From contig JAEWQV010000027.1 of the NCBI GenBank assembly GCA_023399055.1, positions 372,001 to 436,000 on the forward strand: a stretch of 64,000 bases of DNA. Reading direction: 5' to 3'. Under the pieces are notes generated by a model. The model had not been told where the DNA came from, made no database searches, and saw only the letters and a program-made list of their open reading frames with translations. The translations under genes were made by a program, and so were the position numbers. Shown piece by piece: positions 8,822 through 18,368 of this stretch; the first letter of the stretch is position 1, and each line of letters begins with the position of its first letter. This DNA comes from Bacillota bacterium (lineage in GTDB: Bacteria > Bacillota > Clostridia > Lachnospirales > Lachnospiraceae).

Positions 8822-9985
8822 ATGAAGCAAATTGCTGTTTTAGGGTCAACAGGCTCCATTGGAACCCAGACCTTAGAAATTGTACGAGAACATAGAAATG
8901 AACTAAATGTTACAGTACTTAGTGCTGGAAGTAATATAGATTTACTGGAGAAGCAAATAAGAGAGTTTATGCCAAAGCTAGTCTGTGTATCAGAGGGAGC
9001 AAAGGCAGAGCAACTAAAAGAAACAGTGAAAGATTTACCAGTTCAGGTGCTTTCTGGTATGGAAGGATTGATTGCCTGCGCAACATATGAGGAAACAGAA
9101 GTTGTTGTAACTGCCATGGTTGGGATGATTGGAATTAGGCCAACCATTGAAGCAATTAAAGCAGGGAAAGACATTGCTTTAGCAAATAAAGAAACTCTTG
9201 TTACAGCAGGACATATAATAATGCCTCTTATAAAAGAAAAAAATGTTTCACTTTATCCGGTGGATAGTGAGCATTCTGCAATATTCCAGTCAATGAATGG
9301 AGAGAATAAAAAGCAGGTACAAAAAATAATCTTAACGGCTTCCGGCGGTCCGTTTCGAGGAAAAGTAAAGTCAGAGCTAGAGAATAAAACACCTAAGGAT
9401 GCTTTAAAACATCCCAACTGGACAATGGGGCAGAAAATTACCATTGACTCAGCGACCATGGTTAACAAAGGGCTGGAAGTAATGGAAGCTGCCTGGTTAT
9501 TTGATGTAGATATTGATGATATTCAAGTGGTGGTACATCCACAGAGCATTATCCATTCCATGGTTGAATATGTGGATGGCAGTGTAATAGCGCAGCTTGG
9601 TGTGCCAGATATGAAACTTCCAATTCAATATGCACTGTTTTATCCGGAACGTATGCCAATGCAAAATAATCGGGTTGATTTTTATAAGCTAAAACAATTG
9701 ACCTTTGAAGAGCCAGATTTGGATACCTTTGAAGGGCTTAAGCTTGCCTTTAAAGCAGGTCGAATAGGTGGAAGTATGCCAACGGTATATAATGCAGCCA
9801 ATGAATGGGCAGTCGCTGCATTCTTAAGAGAAGAAATTGAATTTTTAATGATTCCAACCTTAATTAAAGAGGCAATGAACAATCATCAATTGATTGAATG
9901 TCCATCTCTGGAAGAAATTCTGAATACGGAACAACAGACATATGATTTTATAAAGGGCTATACTAAAACTCTGGGAGTAAGATAA
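8822..9985 (+). CDS. dxr: 1-deoxy-D-xylulose-5-phosphate reductoisomerase
   Basis: NADPH-dependent second step of the MEP isoprenoid pathway, cytoplasmic. The N-terminal Rossmann motif GSTGSIG (residues 8-14), the 'ALANKETLVTAG' segment, the metal/substrate 'YPVDSEHSAIFQ', 'LTASGGPFR' and 'HPNWTMGQKITIDSATMVNK' are all present. The 387-residue length is normal. GGAGG lies 7 nt before the ATG. Together with ispG downstream it provides MEP flux that feeds uppS in the same operon. Confidence 0.98.
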   Translation: MKQIAVLGSTGSIGTQTLEIVREHRNELNVTVLSAGSNIDLLEKQIREFMPKLVCVSEGAKAEQLKETVKDLPVQVLSGMEGLIACATYEETEVVVTAMVGMIGIRPTIEAIKAGKDIALANKETLVTAGHIIMPLIKEKNVSLYPVDSEHSAIFQSMNGENKKQVQKIILTASGGPFRGKVKSELENKTPKDALKHPNWTMGQKITIDSATMVNKGLEVMEAAWLFDVDIDDIQVVVHPQSIIHSMVEYVDGSVIAQLGVPDMKLPIQYALFYPERMPMQNNRVDFYKLKQLTFEEPDLDTFEGLKLAFKAGRIGGSMPTVYNAANEWAVAAFLREEIEFLMIPTLIKEAMNNHQLIECPSLEEILNTEQQTYDFIKGYTKTLGVR

Positions 9986-10015
9986 TTATTCATAGAGAAT
10001 AAGAAAGGAAAATGA

Positions 10016-11317
10016 ATGAATATAATCGTAGCGATATTAATATTAGGTGTAATAGTTACCATCCACGAATTAGGACATTTCTTATTAGCTAAAAAGAATG
10101 GCATAACTGTAACAGAATTTTCAATCGGTATGGGACCAAGAATAGCAAGCTATGTGTACAAGGGAACTAGATATTCACTTAAAATTCTGCCTTTTGGTGG
10201 GTCTTGTATGATGCTTGGTGAAGATGAGACCGTTGATGATGAAGGAGCATTTCATAAAAAAGGACCTTGGGCAAGATTCTCTGTTATTTTCGCTGGAGCA
10301 TTTTTTAACTTCATCTTTGCGTTTGTGCTGTCTTTGATTTATTTGGGAAATGTTGGTGTTGATAAGCCTTTTGTAGAGAACACTGTGAAAGGGTCACCAG
10401 TAGATGGAGTATTGCAAGAAGGAGATTTAATAACTAAAATGAATGGTTCAGCTGTACATTTTGGTAGTGATATTATGTATAATCTTTACTTCAAACCTTA
10501 TTCCAAGGAAGTAGTGCCTATCACTTTTGTGAGGGATGGCAAAGAGCAGACAGTAAATATTACTCCTGTATTAAAAGACTTTTACTTATTAGGTTGTAAT
10601 TTCTATCCATCTGGTGATCCTGCAAAGATAGTTGAAATATCAGCAGATTACCCAGTGGCTCAAGCCGGACTTGAGGTAGGGGATGTTGTTATAAATGTCA
10701 ATGGAACTGATATTGCGTCAGGTTTGGAATTCTCCAATTATTTAGAAGCAAATCCATTGGAAGACAAACCTTTAAAAATAACATACATTCGAGATGGTAA
10801 TGCAAATAATCCGGTGGAAGTTACTGTAACTCCGAAATATGTAAAAAGTGACTATATGACAGGTCTTGAATATAATTTGAGATATGGGAAAGTATCCGCA
10901 TTAGAAGTAATTGAATATAGTTTTTACCAAGTGAAGCAGAATATTGTTAATACTTTAAAAAGTGTATTCTATTTAGTTACTGGTAGAGTAAGTGTGAAAG
11001 AGATTGCAGGACCAGTGGGAATTGTTAACTATGTAGGAGACATTGTAACGGAATCTAAGGATTATGGAATTCGTGTTACGTTATTATCTTTAGTGCAGTT
11101 CAGTATCTTAATTAGCGCAAATCTTGGTGTTATGAATCTGCTTCCTTTACCCGCCTTAGATGGTGGAAGGTTAGTGTTTATACTGATTGAAGCAGTAAGA
11201 AGAAAGCCCGTGGCAAAAGAGAAAGAGGCTATGGTGCATATGGTGGGCATGGTGCTTTTAATGATGCTCATGGTATTTGTACTATTTAACGATATCAAGA
11301 ATATATTCATTCGGTAA
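10016..11317 (+). CDS. rseP: RIP metalloprotease RseP/RasP (site-2 protease)
   Basis: Zinc intramembrane protease cleaving anti-sigma factors and remnant signal peptides. HELGH (residues 17-21) is in the first membrane helix. PDZ-like regions span roughly residues 120-280, and the third zinc ligand lies in 'NLLPLPALDGGRL'. The C-terminus ends in a membrane helix. Length 433 is within the family range. An overlapping ATG 4 nt upstream is out of frame. It follows dxr after 30 nt, a common Firmicute arrangement. Confidence 0.96.
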   Translation: MNIIVAILILGVIVTIHELGHFLLAKKNGITVTEFSIGMGPRIASYVYKGTRYSLKILPFGGSCMMLGEDETVDDEGAFHKKGPWARFSVIFAGAFFNFIFAFVLSLIYLGNVGVDKPFVENTVKGSPVDGVLQEGDLITKMNGSAVHFGSDIMYNLYFKPYSKEVVPITFVRDGKEQTVNITPVLKDFYLLGCNFYPSGDPAKIVEISADYPVAQAGLEVGDVVINVNGTDIASGLEFSNYLEANPLEDKPLKITYIRDGNANNPVEVTVTPKYVKSDYMTGLEYNLRYGKVSALEVIEYSFYQVKQNIVNTLKSVFYLVTGRVSVKEIAGPVGIVNYVGDIVTESKDYGIRVTLLSLVQFSILISANLGVMNLLPLPALDGGRLVFILIEAVRRKPVAKEKEAMVHMVGMVLLMMLMVFVLFNDIKNIFIR

Positions 11318-11347
11318 TGAATGAAAGCGGAATGAGGTATTTACAAG

Positions 11348-11444
11348 ATCATGAACAAGGTTTGTGTTCATGATTTAAAGTAGATTAAAAAGAAAGGTTA
11401 TGATCTTGGCTTTGGTTTTGACCAGAGGGGATCATAACCTTTCT
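11348..11444 (+). promoter_or_regulatory. two long perfect hairpins in the ispG leader
   Basis: ATCATGAACA (11348-11357) pairs perfectly with TGTTCATGAT (11365-11374). Then AGAAAGGTTATGATC (11391-11405) pairs perfectly over 15 bp with GATCATAACCTTTCT (11430-11444) around a 24-nt loop. They are joined by a 16-mer (11377-11392) that recurs at 17243. There is no T run, so it is not a simple terminator; RNA processing or attenuation is inferred. Confidence 0.5.
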
Positions 11445-11569
11445 CACGTTTTCTCACATTTACAAATGGAAGCCAAAGAGTTACAATATAGATGTTCGAA
11501 GGGACGAAACAGTTCAACCATAAATTGCAGTTTGAACTGTTTCCAAAGAATGCAAGAAAGGGTGATTAT

Positions 11570-12625
11570 ATGTACCGTAATAATACAAAGGTTATTCAAA
11601 TTGGAGATAGAGTGATTGGCGGAGGTAATCCAGTTCTAATTCAGTCAATGACAAATACTAAGACAGAAGATGTGAAGGCAACCATAGAGCAGATACACAG
11701 ATTGACTGCTGCTGGATGTGAAATTGTACGTTGCACTGTTCCAACCATGGAGGCTGCCAGTGCATTTGCTGAAATAAAGAAAAATATATCAATTCCCTTG
11801 GTAGCAGATATACATTTTGATTATCGACTTGCTATCGCTGCTATGGAGAATGGTGCGGATAAAATTAGAATTAATCCCGGTAATATTGGAAATGAAGAGA
11901 AGCTTCGCGCTGTAGTAAGTGTTGCTAAGGAACGAAGTATACCAATCAGAGTTGGGGTTAACAGTGGTTCGCTTGAGAAGGATATTATTGCAAAATATGG
12001 CCATGTAACTGCAGAGGGATTGGTGGAAAGTGCCTTAGATAAAGTGAAGCGTATCGAGGACATGGATTATGACCAGATGGTAATCAGTATTAAATCTTCG
12101 GATGTAATGATGTGCATCAGAGCGCATGAGTTAATTGCTGAAAAGACAAATTATCCGTTACATGTTGGAATTACAGAGTCAGGTACGGTGCATGCCGGTA
12201 ATATTAAGTCCGCCCTTGGACTAGGGATTATGCTATATCAAGGTATCGGTGATACCATTCGTGTTTCCTTGACTGGTGACCCAGTGGAAGAAATTAAGTC
12301 TGCTAAAATTATTTTAAAGACCTTGGGCTTAAGAAAAGGTGGAATAGAGTTAGTATCCTGTCCAACCTGTGGAAGAACGAATATTGACTTAATTCAGTTA
12401 GCTACAGATGTGGAAGAAATGGTGGCAGATTTTGACCTTGATATCAAAGTAGCTGTGATGGGTTGTGCTGTGAATGGCCCAGGAGAAGCCAGAGAAGCTG
12501 ATATTGGCATTGCTGGTGGCAAGGGAGAAGGCTTACTTATGAAAAAGGGTGAGATAATTCGTAAAGTACCAGAGGATCAATTATTAAATGTGCTTAGAGA
12601 TGAACTAACCAACTGGAATAGATAG
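11570..12625 (+). CDS. ispG: 4-hydroxy-3-methylbut-2-enyl diphosphate synthase (flavodoxin)
   Basis: [4Fe-4S] enzyme of the MEP pathway that reductively opens MEcPP to HMBPP. The 351-residue protein has the TIM-barrel part with 'GGGNPVLIQSMTNT' and 'VRCTVPTMEAASAF', and the cluster cysteines in 'SCPTCGRTN' and 'GCAVNGPGEA'. Start at 11570 is chosen since AAAGGGTG lies 5 nt before it and IspG proteins normally begin just ahead of the 'VIQIGDRVIGGG' segment. An in-frame ATG at 11492 would add 26 unconserved residues and lacks a ribosome binding site. Confidence 0.96.
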   Translation: MYRNNTKVIQIGDRVIGGGNPVLIQSMTNTKTEDVKATIEQIHRLTAAGCEIVRCTVPTMEAASAFAEIKKNISIPLVADIHFDYRLAIAAMENGADKIRINPGNIGNEEKLRAVVSVAKERSIPIRVGVNSGSLEKDIIAKYGHVTAEGLVESALDKVKRIEDMDYDQMVISIKSSDVMMCIRAHELIAEKTNYPLHVGITESGTVHAGNIKSALGLGIMLYQGIGDTIRVSLTGDPVEEIKSAKIILKTLGLRKGGIELVSCPTCGRTNIDLIQLATDVEEMVADFDLDIKVAVMGCAVNGPGEAREADIGIAGGKGEGLLMKKGEIIRKVPEDQLLNVLRDELTNWNR

Positions 12626-12654
12626 GACGTACCAGTTTGAAGGGAGAATAGACT

Positions 12655-15600
12655 ATGCTATTTTTTGAAGCATTTGATCAGTTAAATACAGATCAGGAGC
12701 TAAAAAATCTATTTGTTGAAGTGGACGTAGTAAAAGTACTGGCATCAAAACAAAATAAAAACGTATATATCTGTATCAGAAGCAGTAGACTGATTACCAG
12801 GGCTCAAATAAAAAAGATGGAAGAACTGCTTAACCGGCAGCTCTTTTTACATACAGATAATAAAGCAGTGATAAAACCGCAGTTTGACCTGTCGGCACAA
12901 TATAATCTAGAAAATTTATATCCTCTGTATAGGGAGAGTATTCTGGACGAGATTAAGGAAGATAGTGTAGTTTCCTATCATCTTTTTTCATCAGCAGAAG
13001 TTAGTATAGAAGATTTAACCATGAGAATTCGAATTCTGGAAAGCTGTGTGATTCAGGAAAGGATGACAAAGCTGAAAGATTACCTCCAGACGATATTTCA
13101 GGAGCGATTTAATTATACTGTGACAGTTCAGATAGAATACGAGGAGCATAAAAAGAAGAAAAACCATGCCAAGGAATATCAGGCACAGATGTTATCTTTC
13201 ACAGAAATGAAGGTGAAAGAAGAAGCATTGTCGGACCAGTCCTTTGATGGTGTAACTGATGGTGAAAATAATAAAGATTCTGCTATATCACAAGCGGCAA
13301 CTACAAAGCAAACAGGTGCACAACAAGCAGCAGCACCTATGCAAAAGGCGGAAGTGTCGAAACCTGCATTACCCTCTAAGGATACTAGTGGAAAATTCGA
13401 GAGCAATAAAGGAGCTGCGCCGGGTAAAAGCGTTTATGATAAAGCAAAGGGCGGCTATCGAAAGCTTCCAACGGACCCTTCCGTGATCTATGGAAGAAAC
13501 TTTGACGGTAATTCCATGCCGATTTGTGATATCGTAGGAGAAATTGGTGAAGTCGTAATTCGAGGAAAGTTAATTAAGCCAGAAACCAGAAACATAGGAA
13601 ACGACAAGAGTATTATTACCTTCATAATTACGGATTTTACTGATTCCATTAAGATAAAACTATATGCTAAGACAATTGAGATGGAAGAGCTTACTTCTGT
13701 CTTAAAACCAGGTGGCTTTTATTTGTTAAAAGGAATAGCACAGATGGATACCTACGAAAGAGATATATTAATCGGATCAGTGGTAGGTATTAAGACCATC
13801 AATGATTTCACAGCTTCAAGAATGGACACCTCACCAATAAAAAGAGTTGAACTCCATGCACATACCATGATGAGTGACATGGACTCAGTGGTTGATGTAA
13901 AGAAATTCGTAAAGAGAGCATTTCAATGGGGACATAGTGCAGTTGCAATTACCGATCATGGTGTGGTTCAGTCTTTTCCAGAGGCAAATCACGCGTTAAA
14001 TCCTAAGGATTACAAAGATGAAAATGAACAGAAAAGAGCTAAGGATTTCAAGATTATCTATGGTATGGAAGCTTATTTGGTGGATGATATAAAAGAAGTA
14101 GTAACAAATGGTAAGGGACAAAGTCTGGAGGATACCTTTGTTGTATTTGATATAGAAACCACTGGTTTTAGCGCAACTACGAATAAAATTATTGAAATTG
14201 GTGCTGTAAAAGTTGTAAATGGCCAAGTAGCGGATACCTACTCTACCTTTGTCAATCCAGAGGTTCCAATTCCCTATGAAATTGAACAGTTAACCTCTAT
14301 TAATGATAATATGGTACTAGGTGCACCAAAGATTGAGGAAGTGCTACCTAATTTTCTCGAGTTCTGTGGTGATAGTGTACTGGTAGCACATAACGCCTCC
14401 TTTGACGTTGGATTTATATCTAAGAATGCGCAACGACAAGGATTGACCCTAGATTCTACTGTAATAGATACAGTTGGGTTAGCTAGAATTTTGTTACCCG
14501 ATTTAAGCCGATATAAGCTAAACATAGTTGCAAAGGCACTGGGTGTTTCGCTAGAAAATCACCATAGAGCTGTTGATGATGCAAAGGCAACCTCGGAAAT
14601 ATTCATGAAGTTATGTGATAAGCTTCGTGACAAAGAGGTATACAGAGTGAATGAAATAGATAAGCTGGGGAAGTTATCAGCAGAAGCAATTAGAAAGCTG
14701 CCGGCTACCCATGCAATTTTCCTGGCTCAAAATGACATTGGAAGAGTTAATCTATATAAAATGGTTTCACTTTCCCATATTGAATACTATAATAAAAGAC
14801 CAAAAGTTCCGAAAAGTCTGCTAATGGAATGCAGAGAGGGGATTCTTGTTGGTTCTGCCTGCGAAGCAGGAGAGGTATTTCGAGCGGTGATATCCAACCA
14901 GTCCCATGAAACCATTGACAGACTTATGAATTTTTATGATTACCTGGAGATTCAACCAATTTGCAATAATGAATTTTTAATCCGAAATGATGGAAATGAC
15001 GTTCATTCCCGTGAGGATTTAATGGAACTAAATAGAAGGATTGTTGCACTTGGAGAGGAATATAATAAGCCTGTAGTGGCAACCTGTGATGTACATTTTC
15101 TTGATCCGGATGATGAGGTTTATCGTAGAATAATTTTAGCAGGAAAAGGTTTTAAGGATGCAGATGAACAGGCAGCTTTATATTATCGAACCACCGAAGA
15201 GATGCTGGACGAGTTCGCCTACCTGGGGAAGGCTAAGGCCGAAGAGGTTGTAATTACAAATCCTAATCTGATTGCGAGCCGAATTGAGAAAATATCACCG
15301 GTGCGTCCGGATAAGTGTCCTCCGGTTTTACCAAACTCGGAAGAAAACCTACGTAATATCTGCTATGAGAAAGCACATTCTATGTATGGTGAGCCACTGC
15401 CAGGGCCGGTAGAGGCCCGCTTAGAGCATGAGTTAAAATCAATTATTAATAATGGCTTTGCCGTAATGTATATTATAGCGCAAAAGTTAGTGTGGAAATC
15501 AAATGAAGACGGCTATCTGGTAGGCTCCAGAGGTTCGGTTGGTTCCTCTTTCGTAGCCACTATGGCTGGTATCACAGAGGTTAACCCACTTGCGCCACAT

Positions 15601-17214
15601 TATTATTGTTCCAACTGCCATTTTTCAGACTTTGATTCCGAAGAAGTAAAGAAATATGGAGGTAGCTCCGGATGTGACATGCCCGACAGAGCATGTCCTA
15701 GCTGTGGAGAAGCCTTGAAGAAGGATGGTCATGATATCCCCTTTGAAACCTTCCTGGGTTTCTATGGAGATAAAGAACCTGATATTGACCTTAACTTCTC
15801 TGGAGAATACCAAAGTAAGGCGCACGAATATACCGAAGTATTATTTGGTAAGGGGCATACCTTTAGAGCGGGAACAATTGGTACACTGGCGGATAAGACT
15901 GCGTTTGGATATGTTAAGAATTACTATGAAGAAAGAGGAATTCACAAGCGAAATGTGGAGATAGACCGTATTGTACAGGGACTTGTAGGTGTAAGACGAA
16001 CGACCGGACAGCATCCTGGCGGAATTGTTGTAATGCCGCATGGAGAAAATATATATTCCTTCACCCCAGTACAACGACCCGCCAATGATATGACCACCAG
16101 CACAATCACTACTCATTTTGATTATCACTCAATCGATCACAATTTATTAAAGCTGGATATTCTTGGTCACGATGATCCGACCATGATACGTAAACTAGAG
16201 GATTTAACTGGAATTAATGCAAAAGAAATAAGGCTGGATGAACAAAATGTATTAAGTTTGTTTCATGATTTAAGTGCACTTAAGATTTCTCCGAAAGATT
16301 TGGATGGTTGTGAACTTGGATGTCTAGGTATTCCAGAGTTTGGAACAGATTTTGTTATGCAGATGGTGAAGGATACCAAGCCAAAGACCTTTTCCGACTT
16401 GGTTCGAATTTCTGGGTTATCCCATGGTACCGACGTATGGTTGAACAATGCTCAGACATTGATTCAAAGCGGTACCTGTACCCTTGCTACGGCAATCTGT
16501 ACTCGTGATGATATTATGACCTATCTGATTGCCACTGGTGTGGAACCTGGTGTCTCCTTTAAAATCATGGAGAGTGTTCGTAAGGGGAAAGGATTAACTC
16601 CCGATATGGAGGAAGCAATGCTAGCTTCCAATGTACCGGACTGGTACATCTGGTCCTGTAAGCAAATCAAGTACATGTTCCCTAAGGCGCATGCTGCAGC
16701 TTATGTTATGATGGCCTTCCGTATTGCTTATTTTAAGGTTTATTATCCGTTAGCCTATTATGCATCGTTTTTCTCAATTAGAGCATCAGCCTTTAATTAT
16801 GAGCTTATGTGTCTGGGAAGAGAGAAGCTGGAATTGCACATTGCGGATTATAAGAGACGGAGTAATATCTTAACAAAGAAAGAGCAGGATACTTTTAAGG
16901 ACATGCGAATTGTACAGGAAATGTATGCAAGAGGTTTTCAGTTCTTACCTATTGACATCTATAGAGCCAAAGCGCAAGACTTTCAGATTATTGATGGCAA
17001 ATTAATGCCCTCCCTAAGTACCATTGATGGTCTGGGTGAAAAAGCCGCCGATGCAGTGGTGGAAGCTTCGAAACTTGGTACATTTTTATCTAGAGATGAT
17101 TTTAAAATACGTTGTAAAGTCAGTTCAACAGTTGTTGATTCTATGGCGAAGATGGGACTTTTAGGAGACTTGCCTGCGTCAAACCAAATGTCACTGCTGG
17201 ATTTCTTAACTTAA
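12655..17214 (+). CDS. polC: DNA polymerase III alpha subunit, Gram-positive type PolC
   Basis: Replicative polymerase with built-in proofreading. The order in 1519 residues is: N-terminal domain; a variable Gln/Ala/Lys-rich linker (~200-265); OB domain (~295-385); PHP domain ('ELHAHTMMSDMDS', ~397); an inserted DEDDh exonuclease ('FVVFDIETTGF', ~494-660, with 'VAHNASFDVGF' and 'HHRAVDDAKAT'); the polymerase core with 'GSRGSVGSSFVATMAGI', a four-Cys zinc element, and 'EPDIDLNFSGEYQ' (catalytic Asp pair); then the 'FPKAHAAAYVMMAFR' fingers and a C-terminal HhH region. It is slightly longer than Bacillus PolC because of the linker. It ends the pyrH-ispG run. GGGAG precedes the start. Confidence 0.98.
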   Translation: MLFFEAFDQLNTDQELKNLFVEVDVVKVLASKQNKNVYICIRSSRLITRAQIKKMEELLNRQLFLHTDNKAVIKPQFDLSAQYNLENLYPLYRESILDEIKEDSVVSYHLFSSAEVSIEDLTMRIRILESCVIQERMTKLKDYLQTIFQERFNYTVTVQIEYEEHKKKKNHAKEYQAQMLSFTEMKVKEEALSDQSFDGVTDGENNKDSAISQAATTKQTGAQQAAAPMQKAEVSKPALPSKDTSGKFESNKGAAPGKSVYDKAKGGYRKLPTDPSVIYGRNFDGNSMPICDIVGEIGEVVIRGKLIKPETRNIGNDKSIITFIITDFTDSIKIKLYAKTIEMEELTSVLKPGGFYLLKGIAQMDTYERDILIGSVVGIKTINDFTASRMDTSPIKRVELHAHTMMSDMDSVVDVKKFVKRAFQWGHSAVAITDHGVVQSFPEANHALNPKDYKDENEQKRAKDFKIIYGMEAYLVDDIKEVVTNGKGQSLEDTFVVFDIETTGFSATTNKIIEIGAVKVVNGQVADTYSTFVNPEVPIPYEIEQLTSINDNMVLGAPKIEEVLPNFLEFCGDSVLVAHNASFDVGFISKNAQRQGLTLDSTVIDTVGLARILLPDLSRYKLNIVAKALGVSLENHHRAVDDAKATSEIFMKLCDKLRDKEVYRVNEIDKLGKLSAEAIRKLPATHAIFLAQNDIGRVNLYKMVSLSHIEYYNKRPKVPKSLLMECREGILVGSACEAGEVFRAVISNQSHETIDRLMNFYDYLEIQPICNNEFLIRNDGNDVHSREDLMELNRRIVALGEEYNKPVVATCDVHFLDPDDEVYRRIILAGKGFKDADEQAALYYRTTEEMLDEFAYLGKAKAEEVVITNPNLIASRIEKISPVRPDKCPPVLPNSEENLRNICYEKAHSMYGEPLPGPVEARLEHELKSIINNGFAVMYIIAQKLVWKSNEDGYLVGSRGSVGSSFVATMAGITEVNPLAPHYYCSNCHFSDFDSEEVKKYGGSSGCDMPDRACPSCGEALKKDGHDIPFETFLGFYGDKEPDIDLNFSGEYQSKAHEYTEVLFGKGHTFRAGTIGTLADKTAFGYVKNYYEERGIHKRNVEIDRIVQGLVGVRRTTGQHPGGIVVMPHGENIYSFTPVQRPANDMTTSTITTHFDYHSIDHNLLKLDILGHDDPTMIRKLEDLTGINAKEIRLDEQNVLSLFHDLSALKISPKDLDGCELGCLGIPEFGTDFVMQMVKDTKPKTFSDLVRISGLSHGTDVWLNNAQTLIQSGTCTLATAICTRDDIMTYLIATGVEPGVSFKIMESVRKGKGLTPDMEEAMLASNVPDWYIWSCKQIKYMFPKAHAAAYVMMAFRIAYFKVYYPLAYYASFFSIRASAFNYELMCLGREKLELHIADYKRRSNILTKKEQDTFKDMRIVQEMYARGFQFLPIDIYRAKAQDFQIIDGKLMPSLSTIDGLGEKAADAVVEASKLGTFLSRDDFKIRCKVSSTVVDSMAKMGLLGDLPASNQMSLLDFLT

Positions 17215-17242
17215 GATTTAGGGCTTACTTTACTTTGCATAT

Positions 17243-17310
17243 AAAGTAGATTAAAAAGGATGGAGGTTCCTGTAAGAAGAAATATTATCTATTGCAGGAA
17301 CAATTCCATC
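17243..17310 (+). repeat. 16-bp repeat plus hairpin after polC
   Basis: AAAGTAGATTAAAAAG at 17243-17258 is identical to 11377-11392. It is followed by an imperfect hairpin: GATGGA..TTCCTG (17259-17272) with CAGGAA..TCCATC (17295-17310). It may terminate polC transcription (weak TATTTTAT tail). The rest of 17311-17455 is AT-rich with nothing recognisable. Confidence 0.45.
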
Positions 17311-17455
17311 TATTTTATGGTTATTAAAAATACGAAAGTAGGGTAATCATAAGGCATATCATTGAAAAGAGAGGAGTTTTCATCGATTAAATAGATTTTT
17401 GATTTCTAAAATGTGTCAATTGATAAAACAATTTAAAAAATATTATAAAAAGTAC

Positions 17456-17484
17456 TTGCTTTTTTATTTGCCATAGTATATTAT
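17456..17484 (+). promoter_or_regulatory. promoter of tRNA-Glu
   Basis: TTGCTT (17456-17461), a 17-bp spacer, and TATTAT (17479-17484) lie 15 nt before the mature tRNA 5' end. Confidence 0.7.
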
Positions 17485-17499
17485 AGATATTGTTCTTGA

Positions 17500-17571
17500 G
17501 GCTCGTTGGTCAAGGGGTCAAGACGCCGCCCTCTCACGGCGGAAACACGGGTTCGATTCCCGTACGAGCTG
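17500..17571 (+). tRNA. tRNA-Glu (anticodon CUC)
   Basis: Cloverleaf: acceptor GGCTCGT (17500-17506) with ACGAGCT (17564-17570; one G-U), anticodon stem CCGCC/GGCGG enclosing loop CTCTCAC, giving anticodon CTC (reads GAG, Glu), and the T arm GGGTTCGATTCCC. Discriminator G at 17571. CCA is not encoded. It is a single tRNA with its own promoter and terminator. Confidence 0.96.
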
Positions 17572-17577
17572 CTAAAT

Positions 17578-17612
17578 AAAAGCAACATGGAATGATTTCA
17601 TGTTGCTTTTTT
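17578..17612 (+). terminator. terminator of tRNA-Glu
   Basis: AAAGCAACATG pairs with CATGTTGCTTT around a short loop and is followed by a run of T. The stretch 17613-17850 holds only a small imperfect hairpin (CCTGTTGA/TCGACAGG, about 17699-17718). Confidence 0.88.
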
Positions 17613-17854
17613 GATATTCATGGCATCCTGATAATGATAGGAACATAAATCATTTAGGGTACAAAACATAGATAAAGTTTGTTGTGATAATAGATAAGTC
17701 CTGTTGATATTTCGACAGGGTTGTAGTAGAATAAAAACATGTTTGGGAATTTATTACTTTAAACTCGAATAATGTGCTGGAGAATTAATATTTTGTCGTT
17801 TAATAAGAGAAAAGTGAATAATTAGGCGTGATTAAACGCTTGATCGTATTTTAA

Positions 17855-17883
17855 TTTACATCTTAGGGCTAAAATAGTATAAT
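17855..17883 (+). promoter_or_regulatory. promoter of the small zinc-ribbon ORF
   Basis: TTTACA (17855-17860), 17-bp spacer, TATAAT (17878-17883). A GAGGAGG ribosome binding site (17918-17924) and an ATG at 17933 follow. Confidence 0.75.
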
Positions 17884-17972
17884 ATCAGTGCTAGTTCAAT
17901 GAACGTTTGCTTCAAAAGAGGAGGATCACAGTATGCTAAGAATATATATGTCCAACCTGTTATAATATTCGA

Positions 17973-18164
17973 ATGGTGTCAAGAAAGCCAGATGCTGTGT
18001 GTCTTCATTGTGGGATGAGATTACATAAAAGTGATTTAGAGTATGCAGATTTTATGAACATGACAGAAGAGGAAAGAAATTTATTTAAGGAAAAATATAA
18101 ATCTAGAATGATTAGCTATAATGAACTAAAAGAAAACAGCATGGATGTTGATACAACAAGATGA
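17973..18164 (+). CDS. small zinc-ribbon-like protein, apparently frameshifted at its 5' end
   Basis: The 63-residue frame from ATG 17973 contains CLHC near residue 10 and a charged helical C-terminus (EEERNLFKEKYKSRMI). The ATG has no ribosome binding site. The same frame is open back to 17940 and there encodes EYICPTCYNIR, supplying a second CxxC, so the full protein would be a four-cysteine zinc ribbon. A good promoter and GAGGAGG lead instead to ATG 17933, whose frame stops after 10 codons. Removing one A at 17938-17942 would join them as MLEYICPTC. So the gene is either broken, recoded, or contains a sequence error. Function unknown. Confidence 0.6.
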   Translation: MVSRKPDAVCLHCGMRLHKSDLEYADFMNMTEEERNLFKEKYKSRMISYNELKENSMDVDTTR

Positions 18165-18196
18165 AATGAAAAGTGAAATAAAGAGTGAGAAGATAG

Positions 18197-18242
18197 AGTA
18201 CAGAATAAAGAGTCTGCCATGGCAGACTCTTTATTCTGTACT
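18197..18242. repeat. 46-bp perfect palindrome
   Basis: The arms (18197-18219 and 18220-18242) are exact reverse complements of 23 bp with no loop, centred on CCATGG. It lies between the zinc-ribbon ORF and the serine hydrolase. It probably acts as a terminator or transcript end, though the T tract is inside the stem. Confidence 0.75.
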
Positions 18243-18288
18243 TGGAAGCTTTAATCTTCTATTGGTAAGGGATATATAATTTAATTAC

Positions 18289-18316
18289 TTTACAAACTAA
18301 ATATATATTGTACAAT
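18289..18316 (+). promoter_or_regulatory. possible promoter of the serine hydrolase gene
   Basis: TTTACA (18289-18294), 16-bp spacer, TACAAT (18311-18316), 52 nt before the start codon. Confidence 0.45.
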
Positions 18317-18368
18317 AGACTCAGGATATTGAGATAGATATTATTTAATATAAGTAGGATGGTGTGCA

